A DNA stretch of 64,000 nt from NCBI GenBank assembly GCA_038147195.1, contig JAYQTB010000004.1, forward strand, positions 2,232,001 to 2,296,000, read 5' to 3'. Source of the DNA: Eutrophocola salsuginis. Its GTDB lineage: Bacteria; Pseudomonadota; Gammaproteobacteria; Pseudomonadales; Pseudohongiellaceae. A program made the translations under genes and the position numbers. Of the stretch, positions 26,066 through 35,941 are shown one piece after another (position 1 is the stretch's first letter; each line of letters starts with the position of its first letter). The notes under the pieces were generated by a model. The model was not told the origin of the DNA and ran no database searches. It saw nothing but the letters and a program-made list of their open reading frames with translations.

Positions 26066-27841
26066 TTACAGCGGGCGGAAAGTCCAGCCTGCGGTCCAGT
26101 CTTCACTAGTACTCGGCACGGCACCGACATAGTCGGCTGCATCAAAGAATGAGCTGATTGACGTCGGATCCAGCGACTCCAGCGCATTAACCTCTGTTGA
26201 GTTGACGTAATCGGTCATGCCGGTGTCCAGCTCGAAGTTGCCAACCTGGGCGTCGAACCACTCCTCAACAAGCCATGGGCCGTCCATGTCTTCGATAAAG
26301 CTGGTTTCACAGTCGACAACCGTGTTGGTCATGACCAGGTCGCCAGTCAGGTTGTCCGGCGTACCGGCAACGGTGAAAGTTTCGGTTTGGTCGATGTCGA
26401 TACATCCATCAGCGAAACCCTTGACAACCATGTTGTGGAAATGACCGCCAGTACCTTCACGGATAAGCATTCCGATATCGGTGTTATCGTTACCGATCAT
26501 GGTGACGTTGGAGAAGTAAGGCAGTGCGCGCGGAGAGGAATCTGGGGCGTCGCCGTTGTTGTCCATTTCAAAACCCTGGTCACCTGTATCTGTGCCCTGC
26601 ACGATGACTACGTGCTGGACGCTGCCAGACCAACCCTTGGTCCAGTCGAGGGAATCGTCACGGTTGCCGGTCAGGTACAGGTGTTTTGCATTCACAGTGC
26701 CACCGAAGAATTCAACGCCGTCGTCTTGGTTGTTGTGCACTTGGACGTAGTCGACGTTGGTGCCGGAACCAACACCCTGGAAGGCGATACCGTTCAGTTC
26801 GTCCAGGTCGTTGATCAGGAAGCCAGCGTACTTGACGCGCAGGTAGGTCAGGCTGCCGCTGTTATCATCGGCGTCGTTGCCGCCGAACATGCCGGAGTTG
26901 CCTTCACCGGCCGCTTCACAAAGCACTGTCCCTTCGGAGCAGCCGTTTATCGGCGCGTTGCCGTTGATAACCAGGCCGCCCCACTCGCCGCGGGTAGTGG
27001 CGGTGGCGTCGCCGTCGTTGGCACTGGTCATGGTGATCGGTTTGTCTTTAGTGCCATTGGCCCAGATTTGGGCGCCGCGGTCGATCCAGATGAAGTCGTT
27101 ACCGGACTGGCCGTAGGTGGTGACACCCGGGTCGATGATCAGTTTGGCATCGGAGGTGTTGTCCATGCCGATTCTGACGGCTCCGGAAATAACGTAGTCG
27201 AAGTTATTTGTAAGGTGTAGGTCTTCTGTGTAAGTACCTGAGAGTGTGCATATGCGGTTGCCTCCAATAATTACGGCGGCTGATGCTGTTTCACCGTCCG
27301 GGCAAACAGTGCTGTTGCTTGAAGGCAATTCAGCGACCTGAGCCTTTATAGCCTTGCCGTATCGAATGCCGGCGCCGCTGGGCGCATAGCCAAAAAGAAC
27401 CTTGACCGTTTTGCCAGTTAGGTCAATACCAAGCCCCTCTGCCAAGTCATTCTCACTGTAAGAAAATTGAGCCGGAAGTGTGCCGGTCGAATAAGGCACA
27501 ATACCAAGCGAGGTACTGTTAAGGTCAACCGCAAGGGACGTCCAGCCGGACTGGTCCGCCTGGAAGAACTTGTTGCCCACCTTGGCTACAATTAGTATGT
27601 CGCCTGTCTTACCAACATCGCCGCTAGCTACAGTGATCTGACCGCTGACCTGAATGGTTTCGCCGGCCGGGAGCGTATCTAGGTAGCTTGCGCCATCGTT
27701 GATGGTGGCGCCACCGGCAAAGCCAGCGCCGGATTTGCCGATTGTCGGCAGGGTGGGCAGGCTGCCGGCAAAGGCATTATTCGCAATGACGGCGGCAGCC
27801 AGTGCGGAATATTTGAAGATGTTGGTTATTTTCATGCGCAT
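26066..27841 (-). CDS. Secreted beta-helix-like protein partnered with TonB receptor
   Basis: 591 residues from the ATG at 27841, which has GGAG upstream; the longer frame from 27907 lacks a site. A signal peptide ends near NNAFA. Residues about 60-170 form a domain (GETIQVSG, VGKTGDILIVAKVGNKFF, GKTVKVLFGY) that resembles the C terminus of the LRR protein at 36.8-39.7 kb. The rest has short repeated strands with GVTTYGQSGNDFIWIDRGAQ, GEWGGLVINGNAPING, YLRVKYAG, GVEFFGGTVNAKHLYLTGN and GDQGFEMDNNG, typical of right-handed beta-helix proteins in proteobacteria and Bacteroidetes. Probably surface-exposed or periplasmic; ligand unknown. Confidence 0.75.
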   Translation of the reverse strand: MRMKITNIFKYSALAAAVIANNAFAGSLPTLPTIGKSGAGFAGGATINDGASYLDTLPAGETIQVSGQITVASGDVGKTGDILIVAKVGNKFFQADQSGWTSLAVDLNSTSLGIVPYSTGTLPAQFSYSENDLAEGLGIDLTGKTVKVLFGYAPSGAGIRYGKAIKAQVAELPSSNSTVCPDGETASAAVIIGGNRICTLSGTYTEDLHLTNNFDYVISGAVRIGMDNTSDAKLIIDPGVTTYGQSGNDFIWIDRGAQIWANGTKDKPITMTSANDGDATATTRGEWGGLVINGNAPINGCSEGTVLCEAAGEGNSGMFGGNDADDNSGSLTYLRVKYAGFLINDLDELNGIAFQGVGSGTNVDYVQVHNNQDDGVEFFGGTVNAKHLYLTGNRDDSLDWTKGWSGSVQHVVIVQGTDTGDQGFEMDNNGDAPDSSPRALPYFSNVTMIGNDNTDIGMLIREGTGGHFHNMVVKGFADGCIDIDQTETFTVAGTPDNLTGDLVMTNTVVDCETSFIEDMDGPWLVEEWFDAQVGNFELDTGMTDYVNSTEVNALESLDPTSISSFFDAADYVGAVPSTSEDWTAGWTFRPL

Positions 27842-28131
27842 GTTGCTCCGTACATAAAGACTGTTAATGAATATAGGGAGCGCATAGTAAGCAGCAGGTG
27901 TAAACACGAGATAAATTTTAGGTTAAAGGAGGGCGTGTAACGGTAAATATGCAGTTAATTTATAATTAAGGGAGTGTTAAATTCGGGCGCGTATTAGATG
28001 AAATTCTCCAGTATTTACAGGACCTTAATCTCCCGGATGGCGCCGAAGACTTCACATCAATCCGGGGAAGTATGGTATTCTTCGCGCTCGTTTTTCAGCG
28101 CTCGACACGGCCAGACTTGTCGGAATTAAGC

Positions 28132-29811
28132 ATGCAGAAGTTCGCTCGTATACTCGTCCGTTTAACCTTTATCTCTCTGATTTTATTGGGCATTTCTATG
28201 CCTGCCAGGGCCCAGACGATTATCTGTCTGGAGACCACAATCGGCGATATCTGCATGGAATTGCTGGAAACCGAGGCCCCAGTCACCGCCCAGAACTTCC
28301 TCGCCTACGTGACCCAGGGCAGCTTCCGAAATTCCTTCTTCCACCTGGGCGTTAAAGGCAGCCCGGCCTACGTGCAGGCCGGCCGCTATGCCGACACCGG
28401 CGCCGGCAATATCGGCGGCCTGCAGGAGATCTTCCGCCGGCCGGCCATCGGCAATGAAACCAGTGTCGCCAACACCCGGGCGACCGTGGCCAGCGTCCGA
28501 GATGACCCGAATGACCCGAACAGCGTCACCAGCCAGTACCTGATCAACGTCACCGACAACCCGGCCCTCGATGACGGCAGCCACACCGTATTTGCCCGCA
28601 TCTTTGCCAGTGGCATGGAAGTGGTGGACCTTATGGCGGGCTTCCCCCTCGTGACTCTGGCTGAGGGTGGCCTGTCACAGGTTCCCGTGGTGGGCCAGGA
28701 AGTGCCGGTGTTCAACTCGCCCCGTATCATTATCTTCAACGCCTTTGTATTCGAGGGTGAAGTCTGCGAGCTCGAGGTTCCCGCGTGTTCTGATGGTACA
28801 GATGGCGGTGAAGGTGGTACCGACGAAGGCGATAGCGGCACTGATGATGGTGATGTCGGCGACGGCGAACCCCCCACCCCTGGTGAAGGCGAAACCCTCT
28901 ATGAAGATGTCGTTTGCGTGGATACTAATGTGGGTGAATTCTGCATGGAGCTGTTACCTGAAGCGGCACCGAAGACTGTCGAGAATTTCCTCAATTACGT
29001 CACTAGTGGACGGTACGATGACACCATCGTTCACCGCAGCGTGCCCAACTTCGTCATCCAAGCCGGCGGCTACAGCTCCAACCCGCTCGGCGCCGGCATA
29101 CAGAGGGACGGCACGGTTATTAACGAATTCTCCCTTTCCAATTCACGGGGCACGGTTGCCATGGCTCGACTCGGTGGCCAGGTCAACAGCGCCACCAGCG
29201 AGTGGTTTGTAAACCTCGTGAACAACGCCCAGCTTGATTCGGTCGATGGCGGCTTCACGGTGTTTGCCCGAATCATTTCCGGCATGTCGGTGGTCGATGC
29301 CATCGGCAACCTCCCACGCACCAACCAGCAAAATTCCCTGGGGAATGCCTTCGGCGAACTGCCGCTGACCGACCAGGACAACGACGGTTTACAGGCTGAT
29401 GACCTCGTGTTGGTACACCGTGTTTATGTCACTGATGTCATAGTGGATGACGCCGGTACCGATACAGGTGGGGGCGACGGCAGTACCGATGATGGCGTGA
29501 CCACTACGGCAACCTATTCGGCGGTACTGGGCACGATCAACTTACCGGTCTACATCAATGACACGCTCTACCGCGTGATCCTGGCCCGCGACTTTGAAGC
29601 CTCGGGCGTTGTGTTCCGGGTCGACACCACGCGTATTTACTACCTGGCGGATGTGGGACAGGAAACTGCCACCATGGACCTGGATGCCGGCACGCTGTAC
29701 GTCCCATCAATTAATGTCCTCGGCACCATCGTCACGGACGTGGAATTCAAGCTGGTCGATTACGAAACCCTGACCTTCAAACTGAGAAGCTTTACCCTCG
29801 CTGCTGATTAA
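28132..29811 (+). CDS. Secreted tandem cyclophilin-type peptidyl-prolyl isomerase
   Basis: 559 residues from the ATG at 28132 with a signal peptide ending near ARAQ; the longer frame from 28072 would hide it. Two cyclophilin domains: residues about 25-200 (TIGDICMELLETEAPVTAQN) and about 260-450 (VGEFCMELLPEAAPKTVENF). The second keeps VHRSVPNFVIQAGGY with the catalytic Arg; the first reads FHLGVKGSPAYVQAGRY and lacks it, so it is probably not a catalyst. An acidic Gly/Asp/Thr linker of about 40 residues joins them and a second such linker leads to an unrecognised C-terminal beta domain of about 95 residues. The dctQ start lies 2 bases after the stop. Confidence 0.85.
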   Translation: MQKFARILVRLTFISLILLGISMPARAQTIICLETTIGDICMELLETEAPVTAQNFLAYVTQGSFRNSFFHLGVKGSPAYVQAGRYADTGAGNIGGLQEIFRRPAIGNETSVANTRATVASVRDDPNDPNSVTSQYLINVTDNPALDDGSHTVFARIFASGMEVVDLMAGFPLVTLAEGGLSQVPVVGQEVPVFNSPRIIIFNAFVFEGEVCELEVPACSDGTDGGEGGTDEGDSGTDDGDVGDGEPPTPGEGETLYEDVVCVDTNVGEFCMELLPEAAPKTVENFLNYVTSGRYDDTIVHRSVPNFVIQAGGYSSNPLGAGIQRDGTVINEFSLSNSRGTVAMARLGGQVNSATSEWFVNLVNNAQLDSVDGGFTVFARIISGMSVVDAIGNLPRTNQQNSLGNAFGELPLTDQDNDGLQADDLVLVHRVYVTDVIVDDAGTDTGGGDGSTDDGVTTTATYSAVLGTINLPVYINDTLYRVILARDFEASGVVFRVDTTRIYYLADVGQETATMDLDAGTLYVPSINVLGTIVTDVEFKLVDYETLTFKLRSFTLAAD

Positions 29812-29813
29812 CC

Positions 29814-30368
29814 GTGCTGAACCTGGTTAAAAAAGCGATCAGCATTTCGGACGGGTTCACGGAAACCCTCGGCAGGACCGCCGCCTGGTGCTCCATTCTC
29901 ATGGTTGTGGTCACTTTCTATATCGTCGTAACCCGTTACGTCTTCAATACCGGAACCATCGCCGTGCAGGAATCGGTGATTTATCTCAATGCCCTGCTCT
30001 TTCTCCTGACCAGCGCCTTCACGATGAAACATGATGGTCATGTGCGCGTGGATATTTTTTACGGTCCGGCCAGTGCGCGTTACAAGGCATGGGTAAACCT
30101 CTTCGGTGGATTGTTCCTGTTACTGCCAGTTGCCGTATTCATATTCTGGGTGAGCTGGGATTATGTGGCCGCAGCCTGGCGTATTCGTGAGACCTCGCCC
30201 GAGGCGGGCGGCATTCCCTTCGTTTATCTGCTCAAAACCCTGATCGTGGTCATGGCCATGCTGGTCATCCTGCAGGGGCTGACTGAGATCCTGCGCAACC
30301 TGCTGTTCTTGTTCTTTCACGAAGAAGCCCCGGAAGAAGATGTCGAACCGACCGGCGGTGCCATCTGA
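29814..30368 (+). CDS. dctQ: TRAP transporter small permease
   Basis: 184 residues from a GTG start two bases after the cyclophilin stop. Four transmembrane helices with the family pattern (WCSILMVVVTFYIVVTRYVF, then VQESVIYLNALLFLLTSAFT, MKHDGHVRVDIFY). Pairs with the large permease, whose ATG overlaps its TGA by one base (TGATG), so translation is coupled. Confidence 0.9.
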   Translation: MLNLVKKAISISDGFTETLGRTAAWCSILMVVVTFYIVVTRYVFNTGTIAVQESVIYLNALLFLLTSAFTMKHDGHVRVDIFYGPASARYKAWVNLFGGLFLLLPVAVFIFWVSWDYVAAAWRIRETSPEAGGIPFVYLLKTLIVVMAMLVILQGLTEILRNLLFLFFHEEAPEEDVEPTGGAI

Positions 30369-31756
30369 TGGAATTCATTCCGCTGCTATTGTTCCTGGCC
30401 GTCTGCCTCGTGCTGATGTGCGGTTACCCGGTGGCCTTTTCTCTGGCGGGCACCTCGTTGCTGTTTGCCGGTATCGGCATGCTGACCGGCACATTTGATT
30501 CGGCATTCCTTAATGCCGTCCCGAATCGCTTTTACGGCATCATCATCAATACCAACCTGTTTGCCGTGCCCATGTTCGTGTTCATGGGTATGATGCTGGA
30601 GAAATCGAAAATCGCTGAGGCCCTGCTTGAGGGCATGGCGCTGTTGTTCGGACGCCTGCGTGGCGGCCTTGGTATTTCCGTAATCCTGGTCGGTATGCTG
30701 CTAGCAGCCAGCACCGGCATCGTCGGCGCCACCGTGGTCACGATGGGCGTGCTTTCCCTACCCTCAATGATCCGCGCCGGTTACAGCCCGTCACTGGCCA
30801 CCGGCACCATCTGCGCCACCGGCACGCTTGGGCAAATCATTCCGCCGTCCATCGCGTTAGTGTTACTGGGTGACGTCATTTCCAACGCGTACCAGCAGGC
30901 GCAGCTGAGCATGGGCGTGTTTCGTACACAGAATGTGTCGGTTGGGGATCTCTTCGCAGGTGCCATGGTGCCAGGCCTCATCCTGGTTCTGTTCTATATC
31001 GCCTACATGCTGGCCATGGCCATCTTCAAACCGGAAGCCGCACCGCCGGCGAAAGCCGAGGACCTGGCCCGCGCCAGTGCGGAAGGTCCGCTCCTGCCGA
31101 CACTGAGCAAGAGCCTGCTGCCGCCGCTGCTGCTCATCATTGCCGTACTCGGCTCCATCCTGTCGGGCGCCGCCACCCCGACGGAAGCGGCAGGTGTCGG
31201 TGGGCTCGGCGCCATGCTGCTGGCCCTCATCAAGCGCCAGCTGAGTTTCCCCATATTTCGCGACGTGGCCATTTCCACGACAAAGGTCACCGCCATGGTC
31301 TACATGATCCTGCTGGGTGCGGCGATCTTTTCCCTGGTTTTCCGAGGTTTCGGCGGAGACCTGATCGTCGAAGACCTGTTTACCGACATGCCTGGCGGCG
31401 TAGTGATGGCGACGATCATCGTCATGCTGGTGGTGTTCCTGCTCGGCTTCATTCTCGACTTCATCGAAATCACCTACATGGTGGTGCCGATTGTCGGCCC
31501 GGTGCTGCTAGCCATGGGCCTCGATCCGGTTTGGCTCGGCGTGATGCTGGCAGTAAACCTGCAGACCTCGTTCCTAACACCGCCGTTCGGCTTCTCGCTC
31601 TTCTACCTGCGCGGCGTGGCACCGGCCAGTATCAAGACCACGCAGATCTACAAGGGCGTAATCCCCTTCATAGCCATCCAGCTGGCCATGCTATTCATGC
31701 TGACCCTCTGGCCGCAACTGGCGACGTGGCTGCCGGCGCTGATCAAATCCATGTGA
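30368..31756 (+). CDS. dctM: TRAP transporter large permease
   Basis: 462 residues, about 12 hydrophobic segments, the ion-coupled transport subunit. Typical blocks: LLAASTGIVGATVVTMGVLS, SPSLATGTICATGTLGQIIP, PSIALVLLGD, SILSGAATPTEAAGVGGLGA and NLQTSFLTPPFGFSLFYLRG. Together with dctQ and the dctP-type binding protein on the opposite strand it forms a complete TRAP system, likely for an organic acid. Confidence 0.93.
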   Translation: MEFIPLLLFLAVCLVLMCGYPVAFSLAGTSLLFAGIGMLTGTFDSAFLNAVPNRFYGIIINTNLFAVPMFVFMGMMLEKSKIAEALLEGMALLFGRLRGGLGISVILVGMLLAASTGIVGATVVTMGVLSLPSMIRAGYSPSLATGTICATGTLGQIIPPSIALVLLGDVISNAYQQAQLSMGVFRTQNVSVGDLFAGAMVPGLILVLFYIAYMLAMAIFKPEAAPPAKAEDLARASAEGPLLPTLSKSLLPPLLLIIAVLGSILSGAATPTEAAGVGGLGAMLLALIKRQLSFPIFRDVAISTTKVTAMVYMILLGAAIFSLVFRGFGGDLIVEDLFTDMPGGVVMATIIVMLVVFLLGFILDFIEITYMVVPIVGPVLLAMGLDPVWLGVMLAVNLQTSFLTPPFGFSLFYLRGVAPASIKTTQIYKGVIPFIAIQLAMLFMLTLWPQLATWLPALIKSM

Positions 31757-31768
31757 TGCCGACATAAA

Positions 31769-31796
31769 AAGGACGGCCATTGGCCGCCCTTCTTAA
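31769..31796. terminator. Bidirectional terminator between dctM and dctP
   Basis: Stem AAGGACGGCC / GGCCGCCCTT, ten bases with one mismatch and a three-base loop. T-rich sequence follows on both strands (TTCTT on +, TTTTTATG on -), fitting the convergent gene pair. Confidence 0.75.
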
Positions 31797-31889
31797 TGTT
31801 TTCAAGTCAAGAATGTCGGATGCGATGCTTCGTACCTTTTCCGATCTTCTGGTACCCCTGTTCCATCATTCCTTTTATTTTCTTTTTGC

Positions 31890-32993
31890 TCAAAGCTTCC
31901 TCGCCCTTGTATAGGCCTCTTCCGACACATCCTGGTATTCTGACATGCTGGCCTCGAAGTCACGGTAGGATTTGTGGATGCGTGCACCCATCGGGCTTAG
32001 ATTGGCGAGCTTGTCGATTTCCTCCTGGGCAATAGTATCCAATTCCTTCAGCAGGTCTTCAGGAAACTCGCGCGGGACCACGCCGTGGTCCTCTTCCAAC
32101 TCGGCCAGTGACAATGCATTACGCGCCAGGAATTCGTTTGTCATCTCGACGCCGGCAGCAGCGGCAGCCGTGCGCAGGATTTCCTGCAGGTCGGCCGGCA
32201 GCGCTTCGAACTCGTCCTTGTTGAACAGGAATTCCATGACCGCACCCGGCTCATGCCAACCGGGGTAGTAATAGTAGTCAGCGATTTCATATAGGCCGAA
32301 GGCGAGGTCGTTGTAGGGACCGACCCACTCGGTGGCATCGAGGACACCCGTCTGCAGGGCGGTGAACAATTCGCTGCCGGGCATGTTGACCGGCACGCCA
32401 CCCAGGCGCATGAGGATGTCCTGGGCCAGGCCGGGAATGCGCATTTTCAAGCCGCGAAAGTCTTCCTTTGAGTTGATCTCCTTGTTGAACCAGCCACCCA
32501 TCTGAACACCGGTGGTGCCGCCGGGCACCGGGATCAGGTTGAAGGGCACGTACAACTCCTCCCACAACTCGAGACCGCCGCCGTAAAGAATCCAGCTCTG
32601 CATTTCGTAGCCGTTCATGCCGAAGGGCAGCACAGTGAAGAACTGGCCTTCGGGTACCTTGCCTTTCCAGTAGTAGGCTGCACCATGGCCGATTTCGGCG
32701 GTGCCGGCGCTGACGGCGTCGAATACCTCCAGTGCGGGTACCAGCTCGCCGTCGCCATAGACGCGGATCTTCATGCGGCCGTTGGACATGGCGGCAACCT
32801 TTTCAGCAAAGATTTCAGGCGCGTGGCCCAGGGCTGGAAAATTCTTAGGCCAGGTGGTCACCAGTTTCCATTCATAGGTCTGCTGCGAATCAACGCTGCT
32901 GCTACTGGCAGTTTGCTCACTGCCGCCGCAGGCCTGTAACAGGGCCGTTAATGCGAGGCCGGTAACCAGTTTAATAATTTTGTCGTTGAACAT
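31890..32993 (-). CDS. dctP: TRAP transporter substrate-binding lipoprotein (TakP-like)
   Basis: 367 residues. The N terminus carries a lipobox (ALLQAC, Cys 22), so the protein is membrane-anchored rather than free in the periplasm. Family marks are WKLVTTWPKNFPALG, the AEIGHGAAYYWKGK segment, LYGGGLELWEELY, GGTTGVQMGGWFNKEI and DATEWVGPYNDLAFGLYEIA. These fit the TakP branch, whose founder binds 2-oxo acids; the substrate here is an inference. It faces its permease genes across a shared terminator, so the two halves have separate promoters, unlike the usual dctPQM operon. Confidence 0.88.
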   Translation of the reverse strand: MFNDKIIKLVTGLALTALLQACGGSEQTASSSSVDSQQTYEWKLVTTWPKNFPALGHAPEIFAEKVAAMSNGRMKIRVYGDGELVPALEVFDAVSAGTAEIGHGAAYYWKGKVPEGQFFTVLPFGMNGYEMQSWILYGGGLELWEELYVPFNLIPVPGGTTGVQMGGWFNKEINSKEDFRGLKMRIPGLAQDILMRLGGVPVNMPGSELFTALQTGVLDATEWVGPYNDLAFGLYEIADYYYYPGWHEPGAVMEFLFNKDEFEALPADLQEILRTAAAAAGVEMTNEFLARNALSLAELEEDHGVVPREFPEDLLKELDTIAQEEIDKLANLSPMGARIHKSYRDFEASMSEYQDVSEEAYTRARKL

Positions 32994-33068
32994 TTTCGTT
33001 TTGCCCCTTTCCTCTTTACTCTTTCCTTTGGTCTATCCGTCGGATGGCGGCCTGCAACCTTATACGAT

Positions 33069-35333
33069 CTACAACGCCTCAAGTTTGGCGTATGACATGA
33101 CGAGCCACTTGCCACCGACATCGTCAAAGTTGATCTGCACCCGCGCATTGGCACCAGTGCCTTCGTAATTGAGGACCACGCCCTCGCCGAACTTGGGATG
33201 CCTGACTCGCTGGCCAAGGCTGATATCCGTACCGGTGACTTTGTTCGAGCTGTGAAGAGCGCCGATAATATCATGATTTTCCGCGGTCATTCCCCGGTAT
33301 TCCCTGGCACGGCGCACGTCGCCCTTCATGCGCATTTCCTCCACCAGGTCGACCGGGATTTCTCTTAAAAACCGGGACGGGCGGGTGAGCTGCTCCTCGC
33401 CATGCAGGCGCCGCGACTCGGCATGGGTAAGATAGAGCTTCTGGCGAGCACGGGTGATGCCGACATAGCAGAGACGGCGCTCCTCTTCGAGACCGGCCAG
33501 GTCGTCCATCGACATCTTGTGCGGGAACAGGCCCTCTTCCATGCCGGTAATGAACACGAGCGGAAATTCCAGGCCCTTTGCCGAGTGCAGGGTCATCATC
33601 TGTACCGCGTCCTCGAAATCGGCCGCCTGGTTATCGCCGGCATCGAGTGCCGCCTTGTCCAGGAAGGCGGTGAGTATATCGATTTCAGTCAGCTCCTTTT
33701 TGCTGGGCTCGTCCTGTACGTCGTTATTAAAGTCGCCCTGCAATAATTCCGCTTCCTGGAGGAACTCGTCCACCTCGAAGGCCTTGGCCGCGTTAACCAA
33801 CTCCTCCAGGTTCTCTATGCGGGTACGGGCTTTCTCACCGCCCTCTTTCTCATGATGCTGGATCAGGCCGCTCTGCCTGATCACATACTGGGTGAACTCG
33901 TATAGTTCCCGTCCGTGAACCTGGTCCTCCATCGCATTGACCAGGGCCATGAAGCCAGACACGTTCAGGACGGCGCGAGCCGGAATCAGCGACTTTTCGA
34001 CCGTCTTTACCGCGGCCTGCCACATGGAACAACCTTCCGCCCGGGCCAGCTGGCGCAGGCTGTCCACGGTCTTGGTGCCGATGCCACGGACAGGCGTGTT
34101 TATAACGCGCTCGAATGCTGCATCGTCATCCCGACTCGCCACCAGGCGCATGTAGGCCAGGGCGTTGCGAATCTCCTGGCGTTCATAGAAACGGAAACCG
34201 CCGTAAATACGGTAGGGCATGGACACGCGCAGTAACGCTTCCTCGAGCTCGCGGGACTGGGCGTTAGAGCGGTACAGAATGGCGGCCTCGGAATGGCGGT
34301 TGCCAGAATTTACCCACTTCTCGATCTGGCTTACGATAAAGCGCGCCTCGTCCTGTTCATTGAAGGCGCCGTAGGTGGAAATCTTTTCCCCCTCCTTGTC
34401 ATCAGTCCACAGATCCTTGCCGAGCCGGCCCGAGTTTTTCTCGATCAGCTTGTTGGCCGCATTGAGGATATTGGCGGTAGAACGGTAGTTCTGCTCCAGC
34501 CGGACCAGGTCAGCATCCGGGAAATCCTTGTGGAAATTCTGGATGTTTTCGATGCGTGCCCCGCGCCAGCCGTAAATCGACTGGTCGTCATCACCAACAA
34601 CGGTGATGAAGCCGTCGCGCCCCACCAACATGCGCAGCCAGGCATACTGGATGGCGTTAGTGTCCTGGAACTCGTCCACCAGCACATGCCGGAAACGGTG
34701 CTGATAATGCTGAAGCAGCGCCGGGTGCTTCAGCCACAGCTCGTGAGACCGGAGCAGGAGTTCGCCGAAATCCACCATGCCGCCGCGCTCGCAGGCCTCT
34801 TCGTAGGCCTCGTAGACATGGATCATGGTCTTCATAAATTCCTCGCCAAAATCCTCGAGATGTGCCGCTCTCAGGCCCTCGTCCTTCTGCTTGTTGATGA
34901 ACCACTGGCACTGTTTGGCCTGCCACTTGCCCTCATCCAGTTCGAGTGACTTGACGATGCGCTTGACAAGCCGCAGCTGGTCATCGGCATCAAGGATCTG
35001 GAACTTGTCCGGCAGTCCGGCTTCCTGGTGATGTGACCTGAGCAGGCGATGTGCCAACCCATGGAAGGTGCCGACCCACATGCCGCCGGCAGGGCGTTCC
35101 AGCAGCTCCTCGATGCGTATCCGCATCTCGTTGGCTGCCTTGTTGGTGAAAGTCACCGCCAGGATGCCATGGGGCGATACACCCTCCATCTGGATCAGCC
35201 AGGCAATGCGGTGAACGAGCACACGGGTCTTGCCGCTACCGGCACCGGCCAGGACCAGCAGGTTGCCGGGGTCTGAGGTTACTGCCTTGCGCTGGTTGTC
35301 ATTGAGGGGATTGAGAATGTGGGATATATCCAT
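33069..35333 (-). CDS. uvrD: DNA helicase II
   Basis: 3'-5' helicase of nucleotide excision and mismatch repair. Start chosen at 35333 (MDISHILNPLNDNQRKAV), which aligns with the known UvrD N terminus; the frame from 35363 adds ten unlikely residues. 754 residues. Motifs in order: LLVLAGAGSGKTRVLVHRIA (Ia/Walker A), AVTFTNKAANEMRIRI, VDEFQDTNAIQYAWL (II), VVGDDDQSIYGWRGA (III), VRLEQNYRSTANIL (IV), TLHSAKGLEFPLVFITGME (V) and CYVGITRARQKLYLTHA (VI). The C-terminal GQRVRHPKFGEGVVLNYEG Tudor-like RNA-polymerase-contacting domain is present. Confidence 0.96.
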   Translation of the reverse strand: MDISHILNPLNDNQRKAVTSDPGNLLVLAGAGSGKTRVLVHRIAWLIQMEGVSPHGILAVTFTNKAANEMRIRIEELLERPAGGMWVGTFHGLAHRLLRSHHQEAGLPDKFQILDADDQLRLVKRIVKSLELDEGKWQAKQCQWFINKQKDEGLRAAHLEDFGEEFMKTMIHVYEAYEEACERGGMVDFGELLLRSHELWLKHPALLQHYQHRFRHVLVDEFQDTNAIQYAWLRMLVGRDGFITVVGDDDQSIYGWRGARIENIQNFHKDFPDADLVRLEQNYRSTANILNAANKLIEKNSGRLGKDLWTDDKEGEKISTYGAFNEQDEARFIVSQIEKWVNSGNRHSEAAILYRSNAQSRELEEALLRVSMPYRIYGGFRFYERQEIRNALAYMRLVASRDDDAAFERVINTPVRGIGTKTVDSLRQLARAEGCSMWQAAVKTVEKSLIPARAVLNVSGFMALVNAMEDQVHGRELYEFTQYVIRQSGLIQHHEKEGGEKARTRIENLEELVNAAKAFEVDEFLQEAELLQGDFNNDVQDEPSKKELTEIDILTAFLDKAALDAGDNQAADFEDAVQMMTLHSAKGLEFPLVFITGMEEGLFPHKMSMDDLAGLEEERRLCYVGITRARQKLYLTHAESRRLHGEEQLTRPSRFLREIPVDLVEEMRMKGDVRRAREYRGMTAENHDIIGALHSSNKVTGTDISLGQRVRHPKFGEGVVLNYEGTGANARVQINFDDVGGKWLVMSYAKLEAL

Positions 35334-35507
35334 GAAGGGGAATTTTACACCATCGGCCAGCAAATACTTTCTAATGGTCGCGGGAATTGTGTCCCCTGGA
35401 GTATCTAATCCCAGGCTATCTTGCTACTATCAAGCACAGTGGCGGGTAGCCATTATTTTTTTACAGACCGGGCAGATAGTATGCTCGAGATTTTTAACGA
35501 GTGAGTT

Positions 35508-35726
35508 ATGTCAGAGCAAGTTGAAGGTACCGTTAAGTGGTTCAATGATGAAAAAGGATTTGGGTTCATTGAACAAGCAGGCGGCAGGGACGTTTTCGTC
35601 CACTACAGCGCAATAGTCGGTGATGGTCGCCGCACCCTGGTTGAAGGGCAAAAGGTGATGTTGGAAGTGACCCAGACCGAGAAAGGTCCTCAGGCTGAAA
35701 ATGTAAGCCCGCTTAATCCAGCCTAA
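35508..35726 (+). CDS. Cold-shock domain protein
   Basis: 72 residues, a single cold-shock domain. Both nucleic-acid-binding motifs are present: KGFGFIEQ (RNP1) and VFVHYSAI (RNP2). Begins with GTVKWFNDEKGFGF as usual. It has a leader of up to 170 bases after the divergent uvrD gene, enough for a regulated 5' leader, but I could not assign a cold-box. The next 215 bases (35727-35941) hold no gene I can support. Confidence 0.92.
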   Translation: MSEQVEGTVKWFNDEKGFGFIEQAGGRDVFVHYSAIVGDGRRTLVEGQKVMLEVTQTEKGPQAENVSPLNPA

Positions 35727-35941
35727 CCACACTGCATCAATCTTCGGCCCGCGGCATGATGCCACTGAGCTGATGGCAAGAACGTTTTATCGTGAATCCT
35801 CGATGAACCGTTGATCCTACATTTCCTGAATTTTGTACTCCCTTCTCTTTATATTATACGCAATTCTCATATCAAATCCGTCGGTAACCCGGAAAGACAG
35901 ACTTCCTTTATACTTGGCCAATACCATCTGAGGATCCCGTC

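Noticed and set aside
26387..27220. 277-codon plus-strand frame opposite the beta-helix gene
   Set aside because: Shadow of a repetitive GC-rich coding region, no start signal or family pattern.
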